This document shows, one piece after another, positions 7,656-14,133 of a DNA stretch of 17,684 nucleotides. The translations under genes were made by a program, and so were the position numbers. The first letter of the stretch is position 1; each line of letters starts with the position of its first letter. Source of the stretch: Bacillota bacterium (GTDB lineage: Bacteria > Bacillota > Clostridia > Clostridiales > Clostridiaceae); the NCBI GenBank assembly GCA_023427705.1, contig JAEZAL010000171.1, forward strand, positions 1-17,684, read 5' to 3'. Under the pieces are notes generated by a model. It was not told the DNA's origin. It worked only from the letters and a program-made list of their open reading frames with translations, and did not search any database.

Positions 7656-8101
7656 ACTAAACTAGTTTTCTTATCTATTATCATATTATATGAGAGTCCT
7701 AATAATATTAATATTCCACCAATTATTTTTCCAATAGAAACTGTACTATAAGAATAGTAATCTATTAAAATCCCTATAGAAAGTTGTCCTATAAATACTA
7801 ATAAGGATAATGAAAAATTAGATACTTTAGGAGTGGTGTAGTTTGAGAGTAAAACAACTAGTATCCCTATAGCCCCACCTAAATATGAATAGAAAGGAAT
7901 GCTTGAGTAATTAATATTTCCTATGTTTAGATATTCCTTACTTAATATAAATAAAATAAATGCTGCAACTAATCCTGTTAAGTAATTTATAAAAGTACCC
8001 TGTAAAGTTCCTATTTCATCTGCAATTATAGAATTAAATATTCTTGAAATTACTACAGAAACTCCAGCTAATATAGCTATTAAAATATATAAATAAAGCA
8101 T
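7646..8101 (-). CDS. YdcZ-type (DUF606) small DMT-family membrane protein, second of a pair
   Basis: A 151-residue membrane protein with about five hydrophobic segments (near 3-20, 36-55, 66-86, 92-112 and 119-139), half the size of a ten-helix drug/metabolite transporter. Hydrophobic layout, the GTFINYLTGLVAAFILF stretch and the pairing with a similar gene place it in the DMT_YdcZ (DUF606) group. It starts 16 bases after the upstream gene ends; an AAGGAG ribosome binding site immediately follows that gene's TAA, so translation is probably coupled. The two half-size proteins are likely to act together as a heterodimer, an inference from gene pairing. Substrate is unknown. Its stop codon touches the rubrerythrin terminator. 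Confidence 0.82.
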   Translation of the reverse strand: MLYLYILIAILAGVSVVISRIFNSIIADEIGTLQGTFINYLTGLVAAFILFILSKEYLNIGNINYSSIPFYSYLGGAIGILVVLLSNYTTPKVSNFSLSLLVFIGQLSIGILIDYYSYSTVSIGKIIGGILILLGLSYNMIIDKKTSLVKK

Positions 8102-8117
8102 AAATAATAATCTCCTT

Positions 8118-8540
8118 TTAATAAACAGTCATTACAACTATTCCTAATATAATTAACAAGAATCCAAATGTTTTTTTCTTTTGAAAGCTTACTTTTTGCA
8201 TCTTCATCAATCCAAAACTATCTATAATAATTGATGAAATACTTTGTGCGAGTAAGCCTAATGAAATAGTCAAAGTTGCTCCAAGAGCACTAAAACTTAT
8301 ATTATTAAATAAAACAGTAAAAACTCCAATTATACCAGCACTGTATAAAATTAAAGGGATTTCTTTACTAACTTTAATTTTATATTTCTTCAGTATTAAG
8401 ATTACACTAAGTATAATAATGCCTAAAATATGAATTGCTAAAACAGATGAATAATTACCTAAATACTTTGATAATATTCCATTAAAACTAATCATTACAG
8501 TTATTAGAATTCCAGTAAAAAAGGATAAAAAATTGTACAT
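8118..8540 (-). CDS. YdcZ-type (DUF606) small DMT-family membrane protein, first of a pair
   Basis: A 140-residue membrane protein with about five hydrophobic segments (near 5-24, 32-50, 63-83, 87-108 and 125-139). The SFNGILSKYLG and SALGATLTISLGLLAQSISSIIID stretches resemble YdcZ/DUF606 members of the drug/metabolite transporter superfamily, which are often encoded as adjacent half-size pairs. A GGAGG ribosome binding site precedes the ATG. It is divergent from a Crp/Fnr-family regulator 113 bases away, with a perfect palindrome between them, which suggests that the pair is that regulator's target. An uptake or efflux role for a small metabolite is inference; the substrate cannot be read. 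Confidence 0.83.
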   Translation of the reverse strand: MYNFLSFFTGILITVMISFNGILSKYLGNYSSVLAIHILGIIILSVILILKKYKIKVSKEIPLILYSAGIIGVFTVLFNNISFSALGATLTISLGLLAQSISSIIIDSFGLMKMQKVSFQKKKTFGFLLIILGIVVMTVY

Positions 8541-8593
8541 GATATTCCTCCAAGGCTTTTTATATTAATTTATCATATAAGAATTAAATTTCA

Positions 8594-8611
8594 TTATGAC
8601 ATATGTCATAA
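8594..8611. promoter_or_regulatory. Perfect 18-bp palindrome, candidate Crp/Fnr-family operator
   Basis: TTATGACATATGTCATAA is an exact inverted repeat lying between the divergent YdcZ-type genes and the Crp/Fnr-type regulator. ATGAC-N4-GTCAT fits the dyad geometry of Crp/Fnr-family sites. It covers the likely -35 box of the regulator gene (ATGACA, 8596-8601) and is centred about 37 bases before a plausible start of the YdcZ transcript (-10-like TATGAT at 8577-8572). This arrangement would suit repression of the regulator and activation of the pair, but that is inference. Confidence 0.7.
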
Positions 8612-8623
8612 TAAATATATAAT
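8596..8623 (+). promoter_or_regulatory. Promoter of the Crp/Fnr-type regulator gene
   Basis: ATGACA (8596-8601, five of six matches to TTGACA), a 16-base spacer and TATAAT (8618-8623). The ATG follows 30 bases after the -10. The -35 lies inside the palindrome at 8594-8611. Confidence 0.65.
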
Positions 8624-8653
8624 ATTTTAATAAGGGTTAATAAAGGGGAGAAT

Positions 8654-9340
8654 ATGAATAGAGTTAAAGATTTTAATTTAATAAATAAATACATAAATAT
8701 TCATAACATAGGGAGTTTGTTTAATTCAGATATTAAAGAAAATTTAGAGCTTCTTTTCTTTGATAAAAGAGAATTAATATTTAAAAAAGGTGATGAAATT
8801 AATTATTTAATGTTCTTTGTTGAAGGAAAAGCAAAAGTTTATATGACACTTGAAAATGGTAAATTTCTTTTATTAGATTTCTATAAGGAATTAGATACAT
8901 TAGGAGATTTGGAGTTAGTTACAAATGATGTTTCTACTTGTAATGTAGAGGCTATAGAACCTTGTGTATGTATAGGCATTTCAATAAAGCTTATTAAAAA
9001 TATGTATTGTAAAGATACAAATTTACTTAACTTTTTATGTACTTCATTAGGAGAAAAACTAAAGAGATCATCAAGGAATTCAAGTATTAATTTGCTATAT
9101 CCACTAGAGAATAGATTAGCAAGTTATATTATATCTATAGGTGTAAAAGAAGAAAATAAGTATTTCAAATTTGATGAGACATTAACTATTATTTCTGAAC
9201 TACTTGGGACAAGTTACAGACACTTGTTAAGGACATTAAATAATTTATGTGATAAAAAGATACTAAGTAAAAAGGATGGTCTTTATATTATTTTAGATTA
9301 TAAGAAATTAAAAACTCTTTCAGCTGATATATATAGGTAA
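8654..9340 (+). CDS. Crp/Fnr-family transcriptional regulator
   Basis: A 228-residue DNA-binding regulator. An N-terminal cyclic-nucleotide-binding-type beta-roll (about 22-125; FKKGDEINYLMFFVEGKAKVY is the typical strand-turn pattern) is followed by a long dimerisation helix (about 125-162) and a C-terminal winged helix-turn-helix (about 172-215; TIISELLGTSYRHLLRTLNNL contains the recognition helix). The cAMP-binding signature of CRP is not seen, and the Fnr N-terminal cysteine cluster is absent; cysteines are at 96, 104, 106, 119, 129 and 199, so redox sensing is only a possibility. Overall it resembles YeiL-type members. A GGGGAG ribosome binding site precedes the ATG. Divergent from the YdcZ pair with a palindrome between, it probably controls itself and that pair. 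Effector unknown. No terminator was found after it. Confidence 0.9.
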   Translation: MNRVKDFNLINKYINIHNIGSLFNSDIKENLELLFFDKRELIFKKGDEINYLMFFVEGKAKVYMTLENGKFLLLDFYKELDTLGDLELVTNDVSTCNVEAIEPCVCIGISIKLIKNMYCKDTNLLNFLCTSLGEKLKRSSRNSSINLLYPLENRLASYIISIGVKEENKYFKFDETLTIISELLGTSYRHLLRTLNNLCDKKILSKKDGLYIILDYKKLKTLSADIYR

Positions 9341-9389
9341 TTAATTTACAGATATTTCACATGATTTATATATTTATATATTTTACATA

Positions 9390-9398
9390 TGATATAAT
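9390..9398 (+). promoter_or_regulatory. Extended -10 promoter of the lipoprotein gene
   Basis: TGATATAAT: an extended -10 (TGn then TATAAT at 9393-9398) with no good -35 hexamer, as expected for extended -10 promoters. It lies 35 bases before the chosen ATG. Confidence 0.55.
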
Positions 9399-9433
9399 AT
9401 AGATTATTAATTTCAATGAAAAGAGGTAAACAT

Positions 9434-10081
9434 ATGAAGATAAAAAAGATATCAGCACTTTTAGTAGCAATGGCTATAACTATAGGGTTAGCAGGATGTA
9501 CAACAGCTGGACCTAAATTGCCAGAAGGAGATGTAAAAGTAATAAATCAAGAGGTTCAAGGAGTTGTTGAGTTATTATTAGAAGCATCTGACTATGGAAA
9601 TGATAAAAGTACTGTTTCATCTATGGTGTTACCACAAGATTCTCAATATAATATAAATTTATCTATGGAAAAGTACTCAAATGGTGAATTAGTTGATACA
9701 AAAGAAATAGCCAATTATACAACAGATACTATTGCTAAGGACTCAATTATTCATATAGTACTTAACACAGGAAAAGTGAATGATAATGAAGCTGATAAGT
9801 CAATATATTCTATTGCAGAAATAGATTCTGCAAATACAGAAAATAAGAATAATCCAGATTATAAAGTAACTAAATATTATGGTGAAGCTATAGACTTTGA
9901 TTCAAAATCTGCAGTAGCACAATCAGGAAAAGCATTAGACGAAGAAGTTACATTAATTGGATTAGTAAAGTTTAAAGAAGATGACACTGAAAAGTCTGCA
10001 ATTAATCTTGATTCATATAAAGATGAAGTAGGTAAGTATTCTGAAGTTACAATAATAAATGCAAAAGTAAGCAAGAAATAG
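9434..10081 (+). CDS. Putative lipoprotein, function unknown
   Basis: A 215-residue exported lipoprotein. An earlier in-frame ATG at 9416 has no ribosome binding site, whereas the ATG at 9434 is preceded by AGAGG at seven bases, so the shorter form is chosen. Signal peptide: basic MKIKK, hydrophobic core 7-20, lipobox LAGC with the lipidated Cys22, then a Thr/Gly/Pro linker. The mature part is acidic and soluble (about 30-215) with no family I recognise. It has mixed beta-like segments such as YNINLSMEKYSNGELVD and a conserved-looking end VTIINAKVSKK. It carries no repeats. It is encoded between the Crp/Fnr regulator and trmB, each with its own promoter, so context gives no function. Confidence 0.85.
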   Translation: MKIKKISALLVAMAITIGLAGCTTAGPKLPEGDVKVINQEVQGVVELLLEASDYGNDKSTVSSMVLPQDSQYNINLSMEKYSNGELVDTKEIANYTTDTIAKDSIIHIVLNTGKVNDNEADKSIYSIAEIDSANTENKNNPDYKVTKYYGEAIDFDSKSAVAQSGKALDEEVTLIGLVKFKEDDTEKSAINLDSYKDEVGKYSEVTIINAKVSKK

Positions 10082-10126
10082 TAAAAATAGTTTTTATGCA
10101 AATCATTCCATAGCAAAAATAAAATT

Positions 10127-10135
10127 TGATATAAT
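10127..10135 (+). promoter_or_regulatory. Extended -10 promoter of trmB
   Basis: TGATATAAT (TATAAT at 10130-10135), identical to the extended -10 box before the lipoprotein gene, with no convincing -35. It lies 51 bases before the ATG. Confidence 0.5.
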
Positions 10136-10186
10136 GAATGTAAATTTGTATAATTGTTATGAATTATAATAAATGGAGTGAACGAG

Positions 10187-10840
10187 ATGAGACTAAGAAA
10201 AAAGCCATGGGCTAGACCAGAATTAGAAGCATGCAATTTTTTTATAGTAAATCCAAGTGAATATAAAGGTAAATGGAGAGAATCATTTAATAATGATAAT
10301 CCTATATATTTAGAATTAGGATGTGGAAAGGGTACTTTTGTAGCTGTTCACGGATCAGAAAATCCAAATATTAATTATGTAGCTATAGATATTAAAGATG
10401 AAGTATTAGTACTTGCAAAAAGAAATATTGAAAATGCTTATAATGAAAAAGGTTTAGAAGTAAATAATTTAAAATTAATGGCACAAGAGATATTCTTAAT
10501 TAATGATGTTTTTAGTAAAGAAGATATAGTTGACAGAATATATATTAACTTCTGTAATCCTTGGCCAAAGGAAAGACATAAAAAGAGAAGATTAACATAT
10601 CCAACTCAATTAGAAAAGTATAAAGAATTTTTATCTAAAGATGGAAGAATATATTTTAAAACTGATGATGATGAGTTATTTGAAGAATCTTTAGTATATT
10701 TTAAAGAATCAGGTTTTGAAATAGAATATATAACGTATGATTTACATAAAAGTGATTTCGTTGGAAATGTTAGAACTGAACATGAAAATATGTTTAGTGA
10801 ACAAGGAATAAAAATTAAGTGCTTAATAGCAAAGAGATAG
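10187..10840 (+). CDS. trmB: tRNA (guanine-N7-)-methyltransferase, m7G46
   Basis: Transfers a methyl group from S-adenosylmethionine to N7 of guanine 46 in the variable loop of tRNAs; acts in the cytoplasm. The product is 217 residues, normal for bacterial TrmB. The frame is open upstream to a GTG at 10178, but GGAGTGA sits eight bases before the ATG at 10187 and the MRLRKKPWARPELE start is typical of clostridial TrmB. The SAM-binding loop is ELGCGKGTF (43-51), the acidic end of the next strand is VAIDIK (65-70), the catalytic/tRNA-contact segment is NFCNPWPKERHKKRR (121-135), and the late motif RTEHE is at 196-200. It forms its own unit ending in a strong terminator. No frameshift or missing residue is seen. 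Confidence 0.96.
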   Translation: MRLRKKPWARPELEACNFFIVNPSEYKGKWRESFNNDNPIYLELGCGKGTFVAVHGSENPNINYVAIDIKDEVLVLAKRNIENAYNEKGLEVNNLKLMAQEIFLINDVFSKEDIVDRIYINFCNPWPKERHKKRRLTYPTQLEKYKEFLSKDGRIYFKTDDDELFEESLVYFKESGFEIEYITYDLHKSDFVGNVRTEHENMFSEQGIKIKCLIAKR

Positions 10841-10878
10841 AAATATAAAATTATATTAGAGATTAATTAATTATTTTT

Positions 10879-10914
10879 ATACTACTGGAAATTGTAATTT
10901 TCAGTAGTATTTTT
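10879..10914 (+). terminator. Intrinsic terminator after trmB
   Basis: ATACTACTG (10879-10887) pairs with CAGTAGTAT (10902-10910), and the inner GAAATT/AATTTT continues the stem to about 14 bp with a short loop, followed by TTTTATTTTC. Confidence 0.92.
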
Positions 10915-10956
10915 ATTTTCTTTATAAATAAATAATCATAAATAAAATTATTTATA

Positions 10957-10985
10957 TAGACAGTACTTTTCGAAATATATATAAT
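10957..10985 (+). promoter_or_regulatory. Sigma-A-like promoter of the 11060 gene
   Basis: TAGACA (10957-10962, five of six matches), exactly 17 bases, TATAAT (10980-10985). A leader of about 70 bases would follow. A second TATAAT at 11009-11014 has no -35. Confidence 0.7.
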
Positions 10986-10996
10986 AGCTATATTTC
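10972..10996. promoter_or_regulatory. Inverted repeat over the -10 box, candidate operator
   Basis: GAAATATA (10972-10979), nine bases, TATATTTC (10989-10996). The repeat brackets the TATAAT of the promoter above, a position where a bound repressor would block transcription. No regulator can be named from the sequence. Confidence 0.35.
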
Positions 10997-11059
10997 TATA
11001 AAAATGCATATAATGGATTAATTTACATATATTAAATTAATTACTTTAGGGGGGATATT

Positions 11060-11575
11060 ATGAGGTTAATAATAAGATTAATTATGGGAATTATGGATGG
11101 GGGAATTACTAAAGAAATTAAGCCCTTGGAAGATGGGAAATTCATATTAAAAATGAATAAAGTCTACGGATTTATGGGGATTTTATCGTGTATTATGGCT
11201 TTATTTTTTATTGTTATAGGAGTAATAACTGGTGGTCTTTTTGGGAAAGATAGCATATATGTTTTAATTATATTTGCTCTGTTTTTTTTAATAGGATTAT
11301 TTTTAGTACTATACTCTTATAATACAAAGGTAGAAGTAAATTCAGAAAAGTTAATTTACAGAGGGTTTACTGGTAAAATAAAAGAAATTCAATGGAATCA
11401 AGTAGAGAATATTTCTTTTAACGTAACATCAAGGGAATTAATTTTAAAATCAAATAATATAAAGGTTAAGTTGCCTATTCATTTAAAGGGAATGGGTAGT
11501 TTAATAAATATAATTAAGAAAAAAGTTAAATTTTCAATTTATGAACAAGCTTTCGAGAAAATGGGTGTATACTAA
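11060..11575 (+). CDS. Small membrane protein with two helices and a C-terminal PH-like domain
   Basis: A 171-residue protein. A short N-terminal cytoplasmic part (1-35) is followed by two membrane helices (about 36-58 and 66-87, joined by GGLFGKDS) and a soluble C-terminal domain (about 88-171) that reads as alternating beta-strands ending in a helix (VEVNSEKLIYRGFTGKIKEI, then WNQVENISF). This helix-pair plus strand-rich domain resembles bacterial PH-like (bPH/YdbT-type) or DUF6560 proteins; I cannot decide between them. Function is unknown, and a cell-envelope role is only inferred. An AGGGGGGA ribosome binding site supports the start. It has its own promoter overlapped by an inverted repeat, so it may be repressible. 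Confidence 0.8.
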   Translation: MRLIIRLIMGIMDGGITKEIKPLEDGKFILKMNKVYGFMGILSCIMALFFIVIGVITGGLFGKDSIYVLIIFALFFLIGLFLVLYSYNTKVEVNSEKLIYRGFTGKIKEIQWNQVENISFNVTSRELILKSNNIKVKLPIHLKGMGSLINIIKKKVKFSIYEQAFEKMGVY

Positions 11576-11664
11576 TAAGTGAATCTAATAAATCCTTAAT
11601 ACATTAAAAGGTAGTAAATTTTTGGTAATAATAATTTTAAATTTAATATAAAGAAACTTATAAA

Positions 11665-11704
11665 AAACTACTATTTCTTAATTTGAATTAAGAAATAGTA
11701 GTTT
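11665..11704. terminator. Bidirectional terminator between convergent genes
   Basis: A perfect 19-base inverted repeat (11665-11683 with 11686-11704; left arm begins AAACTACTATTTC) separated by two bases. On the minus strand it is followed by a T run (complement of the As at 11662-11667), so it mainly serves the aminotransferase gene; on the plus strand it ends the membrane-protein transcript less strongly. Confidence 0.88.
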
Positions 11705-11755
11705 CATTAATTTGAAATATTTATCCGTATATTTAGTAAAAAAATACTTATTTTT

Positions 11756-13042
11756 CTATTGTCTTAATTTGCAGATAAGTTCTATAGTATTTAAAAATAT
11801 ATCTATTTCTTTTGTAGAGTTATAAACTCCAAAGCTTGCTCTTACCATTCCAGGCATTTTACAACTTGAATCTACTAGATGTCTAGCAGATTCTTCAGCA
11901 TTTAAATTCAGTAATCTTTTTACATATGGATGGGCACAAAAAGCCCCTTGTCTTACTGCTATAGCTCTCAAATCAGCTAATAATCTAGCACATTCTGCAT
12001 GATAAATATCTTTAATATTAAAAATTACTATACCAAGCCTATCTTCAACATTTAAATTATCTCCATAAGAAATAATATCTTTTATCGAGTTTAGACCTTT
12101 TATAGCATGTTTTAATAATATTTTTTCATTTTTTTCTATAACTTCATAACCTATATTATCTAATTCTTTCATTGCTTCTACTAAAGCAATAGCACCAAAA
12201 AAATTAGGACTTCCAGCTTCATTTTTTTCAGGGGGTGGTAGTAATACTTCTGAATCATCTAAAACAGATTCAACTGTACCTCCACCTTTAAGATCAGAAT
12301 TTAATCTTTCAAATTCTTCTTTTAATCCAATAATTGCACCACATCCAAAAGGAGCATACATTTTGTGTGCAGAAAAGACCAAATAATCAATTGAAGTTTC
12401 ACTAAAGTCTATTTTTTTATGAGCGACAATTTGAGCACCATCAATTATTAATTTAGCATTATATTTATGAACAAGTTTAGATAAATAAGATAAGTTATTT
12501 ATATAACCTGTAACATTAGAGGCGGCTGTAACTGTGACATATTTAACTAAACCTTTATTTTTTTCTAGTAAGTATTCTAGTTCATCTAGTTTTAGCCTAC
12601 CATTTTCATCTACTTCAATATATTTTAAATTACATTTACCTCTCCAAGGCAAATCATTAGAATGGTGTTCCATCCTACTTGTAATAACAATATTACTTTT
12701 ATCTTCAATTAATATATTAGATAATCTATTTATACCTTCTGTTGTATTATTTACAAAAATAACTGTGTATTTGTCCTTAGGAGCATTAAAAAAATCTAAA
12801 ATATAATTTCTTGATTCAGCATAGATTTTAGTTGAATACTCTGATTTTTGTCCCAGTCCTCTACCTATTGCTCCATAAAGTTCACAGGCCTTTGATATTC
12901 TATCAAGAACGCTTTTGAATACTGGAGTTGTAGCTGCGTTATCAAAATTTATTGGTATTATTTTATTATTATTTGTAATTGATACTTTCTTATCAAGGCC
13001 TATAAATAAATGTCTAAAAGAATTGTTTGTTAAATCATTCAT
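11756..13042 (-). CDS. Class V aminotransferase, cysteine desulfurase family
   Basis: A PLP-dependent enzyme of the NifS/SufS/CsdA group, which removes sulfur from cysteine as a persulfide; cytoplasmic, 428 residues. Visible signatures are FDNAATTP (33-40), MEHHSNDLPWR (124-134, the SufS-like cofactor-stacking histidine region), SNVTG (175-179), DGAQ (201-204) and SAHKMYAPFGCG (224-235, with the PLP Schiff-base Lys227), followed by EAGSPN (275-280). The active-site cysteine is likely C369 in RQGAFCAHPY, which differs from the usual RxGHHCA of SufS. The protein is longer at the N-terminus (about 30 residues before the first motif) than typical SufS. No sufU, iscU or other iron-sulfur gene is adjacent, so it may serve a special sulfur-transfer role or be a related lyase. 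An AAAGGAGG ribosome binding site supports the start. Confidence 0.88.
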   Translation of the reverse strand: MNDLTNNSFRHLFIGLDKKVSITNNNKIIPINFDNAATTPVFKSVLDRISKACELYGAIGRGLGQKSEYSTKIYAESRNYILDFFNAPKDKYTVIFVNNTTEGINRLSNILIEDKSNIVITSRMEHHSNDLPWRGKCNLKYIEVDENGRLKLDELEYLLEKNKGLVKYVTVTAASNVTGYINNLSYLSKLVHKYNAKLIIDGAQIVAHKKIDFSETSIDYLVFSAHKMYAPFGCGAIIGLKEEFERLNSDLKGGGTVESVLDDSEVLLPPPEKNEAGSPNFFGAIALVEAMKELDNIGYEVIEKNEKILLKHAIKGLNSIKDIISYGDNLNVEDRLGIVIFNIKDIYHAECARLLADLRAIAVRQGAFCAHPYVKRLLNLNAEESARHLVDSSCKMPGMVRASFGVYNSTKEIDIFLNTIELICKLRQ

Positions 13043-13108
13043 AGCAAAACCTCCTTTATATACTATTCATTTAAGCAAGATAAGGTGAAAGAAAATTAAG
13101 TAAAGTAC

Positions 13109-13161
13109 GTTCTACAGTGAATAAATAGAACATATATAAAAATATAGCATATACTTATAAT
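13109..13161 (+). promoter_or_regulatory. Promoter region of the repeat-protein unit with inverted repeat
   Basis: GTTCTA (13109-13114), 11 bases, TAGAAC (13126-13131) form a short inverted repeat. Downstream, CATATACTTA (13149-13158) is preceded by AC exactly 17 bases earlier (13130-13131), similar to the sigma-K pattern (AC, 16-17 bases, CATANNNTA) known from Bacillus, though the end is off by one base. A sigma-A-like TATAAT (13156-13161) overlaps it without a -35. Which sigma factor is used cannot be settled by eye. Confidence 0.3.
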
Positions 13162-13184
13162 GAAATATTTTTTGGAGGAAATAT

Positions 13185-14123
13185 ATGTATTATAATAATA
13201 TTACAGGTAATGAAGATGATGATTTAAAGTTCATACCATTAAATATATCTGAACCCTTTAGAGCTAAGGATTCAACTTGGTTTCCTATTATAGATATTGC
13301 ATTACCTGCATTTAGTGAAATTCCAAATAGTTTTGCATCAAGCTTTTCTACACCTTTTAATAATTCTAATGTGCAACCAAATACTTTAAAAACATTAGAT
13401 TTTATCCAAGGTGATAATGCTAACTTACAAAAAAATAATCTACAAAAAAACAATCAACAATTACAAAATTTTCAACAAGATTTTGATTTAGAGTATCCAT
13501 CAGAAATATTTAATGAAGAATTACCTTCTTACAATAAGAACGAAAAGTGTAAGCAAAATACAGGCTCACAAAATATGATGCAACAAGGTCAGGGACAACA
13601 AAACACAAGCCCACAAAATATGATTCAACAAGGTCAGGGACAACAAAATACAGGTTTGCAAAATATGATGCAACAGGGTCAAGGATATCAAAATACAGGC
13701 TTGCAAAATATGATGCAACAGGGTCAAGGATATCAAAATACAGGTTTACAAAATATGACGCAACAGGGTCAAGGACAGCAAAATACAAGTTCACAAAATA
13801 TGATGCAACAAGGTCAAGGGCAACAAAATACAGGTAATCAAATAGATACTGGAAATAGTCAATATATAAATAATAGAGAGTATCTTGAAGAACCAATTCA
13901 TATGGATATTTTAAGAAATTTAACTTTTGAAGATTACTTAATTAAACCTTACAGAGGTGAAGATGGAAATCAAATAAATCAAATTGACAATATTTTTAAA
14001 ATGATAAATAATGATAAGTCTATAACTGATACCTTTAAAGCATATAATATTCCTATACCTATTTATCAGTTAATTATTAAAAAAATAATTAAAATGACTT
14101 TAGATAATTCTAATTGTATGTGA
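13185..14123 (+). CDS. Q-rich tandem-repeat protein, function unknown
   Basis: A 312-residue protein with no signal peptide and no membrane helix. Three parts: an N-terminal region (1-120) that is Asn/Ser/Phe-rich; six tandem 15-residue repeats (124-213, consensus QNTGxQNMMQQGQGQ) plus a partial QNTGNQ; and a C-terminal segment (about 234-312) that looks folded and helical (LRNLTFEDYLIKPYRGEDG, then a hydrophobic stretch IPIPIYQLIIKKIIKM). Cysteines are at 122 and 311. A TTGGAGG ribosome binding site supports the start. The next gene starts 10 bases after this stop, so the two form an operon. Low-complexity Gln/Asn/Gly repeats and absence of a catalytic motif suggest a structural protein. A spore-coat or surface role is an inference, aided by a weak sporulation-like promoter upstream. 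I do not recognise the C-terminal segment. Confidence 0.85.
   Translation: MYYNNITGNEDDDLKFIPLNISEPFRAKDSTWFPIIDIALPAFSEIPNSFASSFSTPFNNSNVQPNTLKTLDFIQGDNANLQKNNLQKNNQQLQNFQQDFDLEYPSEIFNEELPSYNKNEKCKQNTGSQNMMQQGQGQQNTSPQNMIQQGQGQQNTGLQNMMQQGQGYQNTGLQNMMQQGQGYQNTGLQNMTQQGQGQQNTSSQNMMQQGQGQQNTGNQIDTGNSQYINNREYLEEPIHMDILRNLTFEDYLIKPYRGEDGNQINQIDNIFKMINNDKSITDTFKAYNIPIPIYQLIIKKIIKMTLDNSNCM
13554..13823 (+). repeat. Six in-frame tandem 45-bp repeats
   Basis: Six units of exactly 45 bp, each encoding a QNTGxQNMMQQGQGQ-like 15-mer, with no insertions between units. Units 3 and 4 (13644-13688 and 13689-13733) differ at one base; units 1, 2, 5 and 6 vary mainly at codon positions coding the fifth residue (S, P, L, L, L, S). 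The near-identity at DNA level points to recent duplication or gene conversion, and copy number probably varies between strains. This is a coding repeat, not a CRISPR array: no spacers exist. Confidence 0.95.
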
Positions 14124-14133
14124 GGTGAATAAG

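Noticed and set aside
13554..13823. Regular direct repeats that could be mistaken for a CRISPR array
   Set aside because: The repeats are directly abutting with no unique spacers, are in frame, and encode a 15-residue protein repeat; no cas gene is present.
13510..13896. Long antisense open frame opposite the repeat protein
   Set aside because: It exists only because the 45-bp repeats leave the complementary frame open; it has no ribosome binding site and shares no codon pattern with real genes here.
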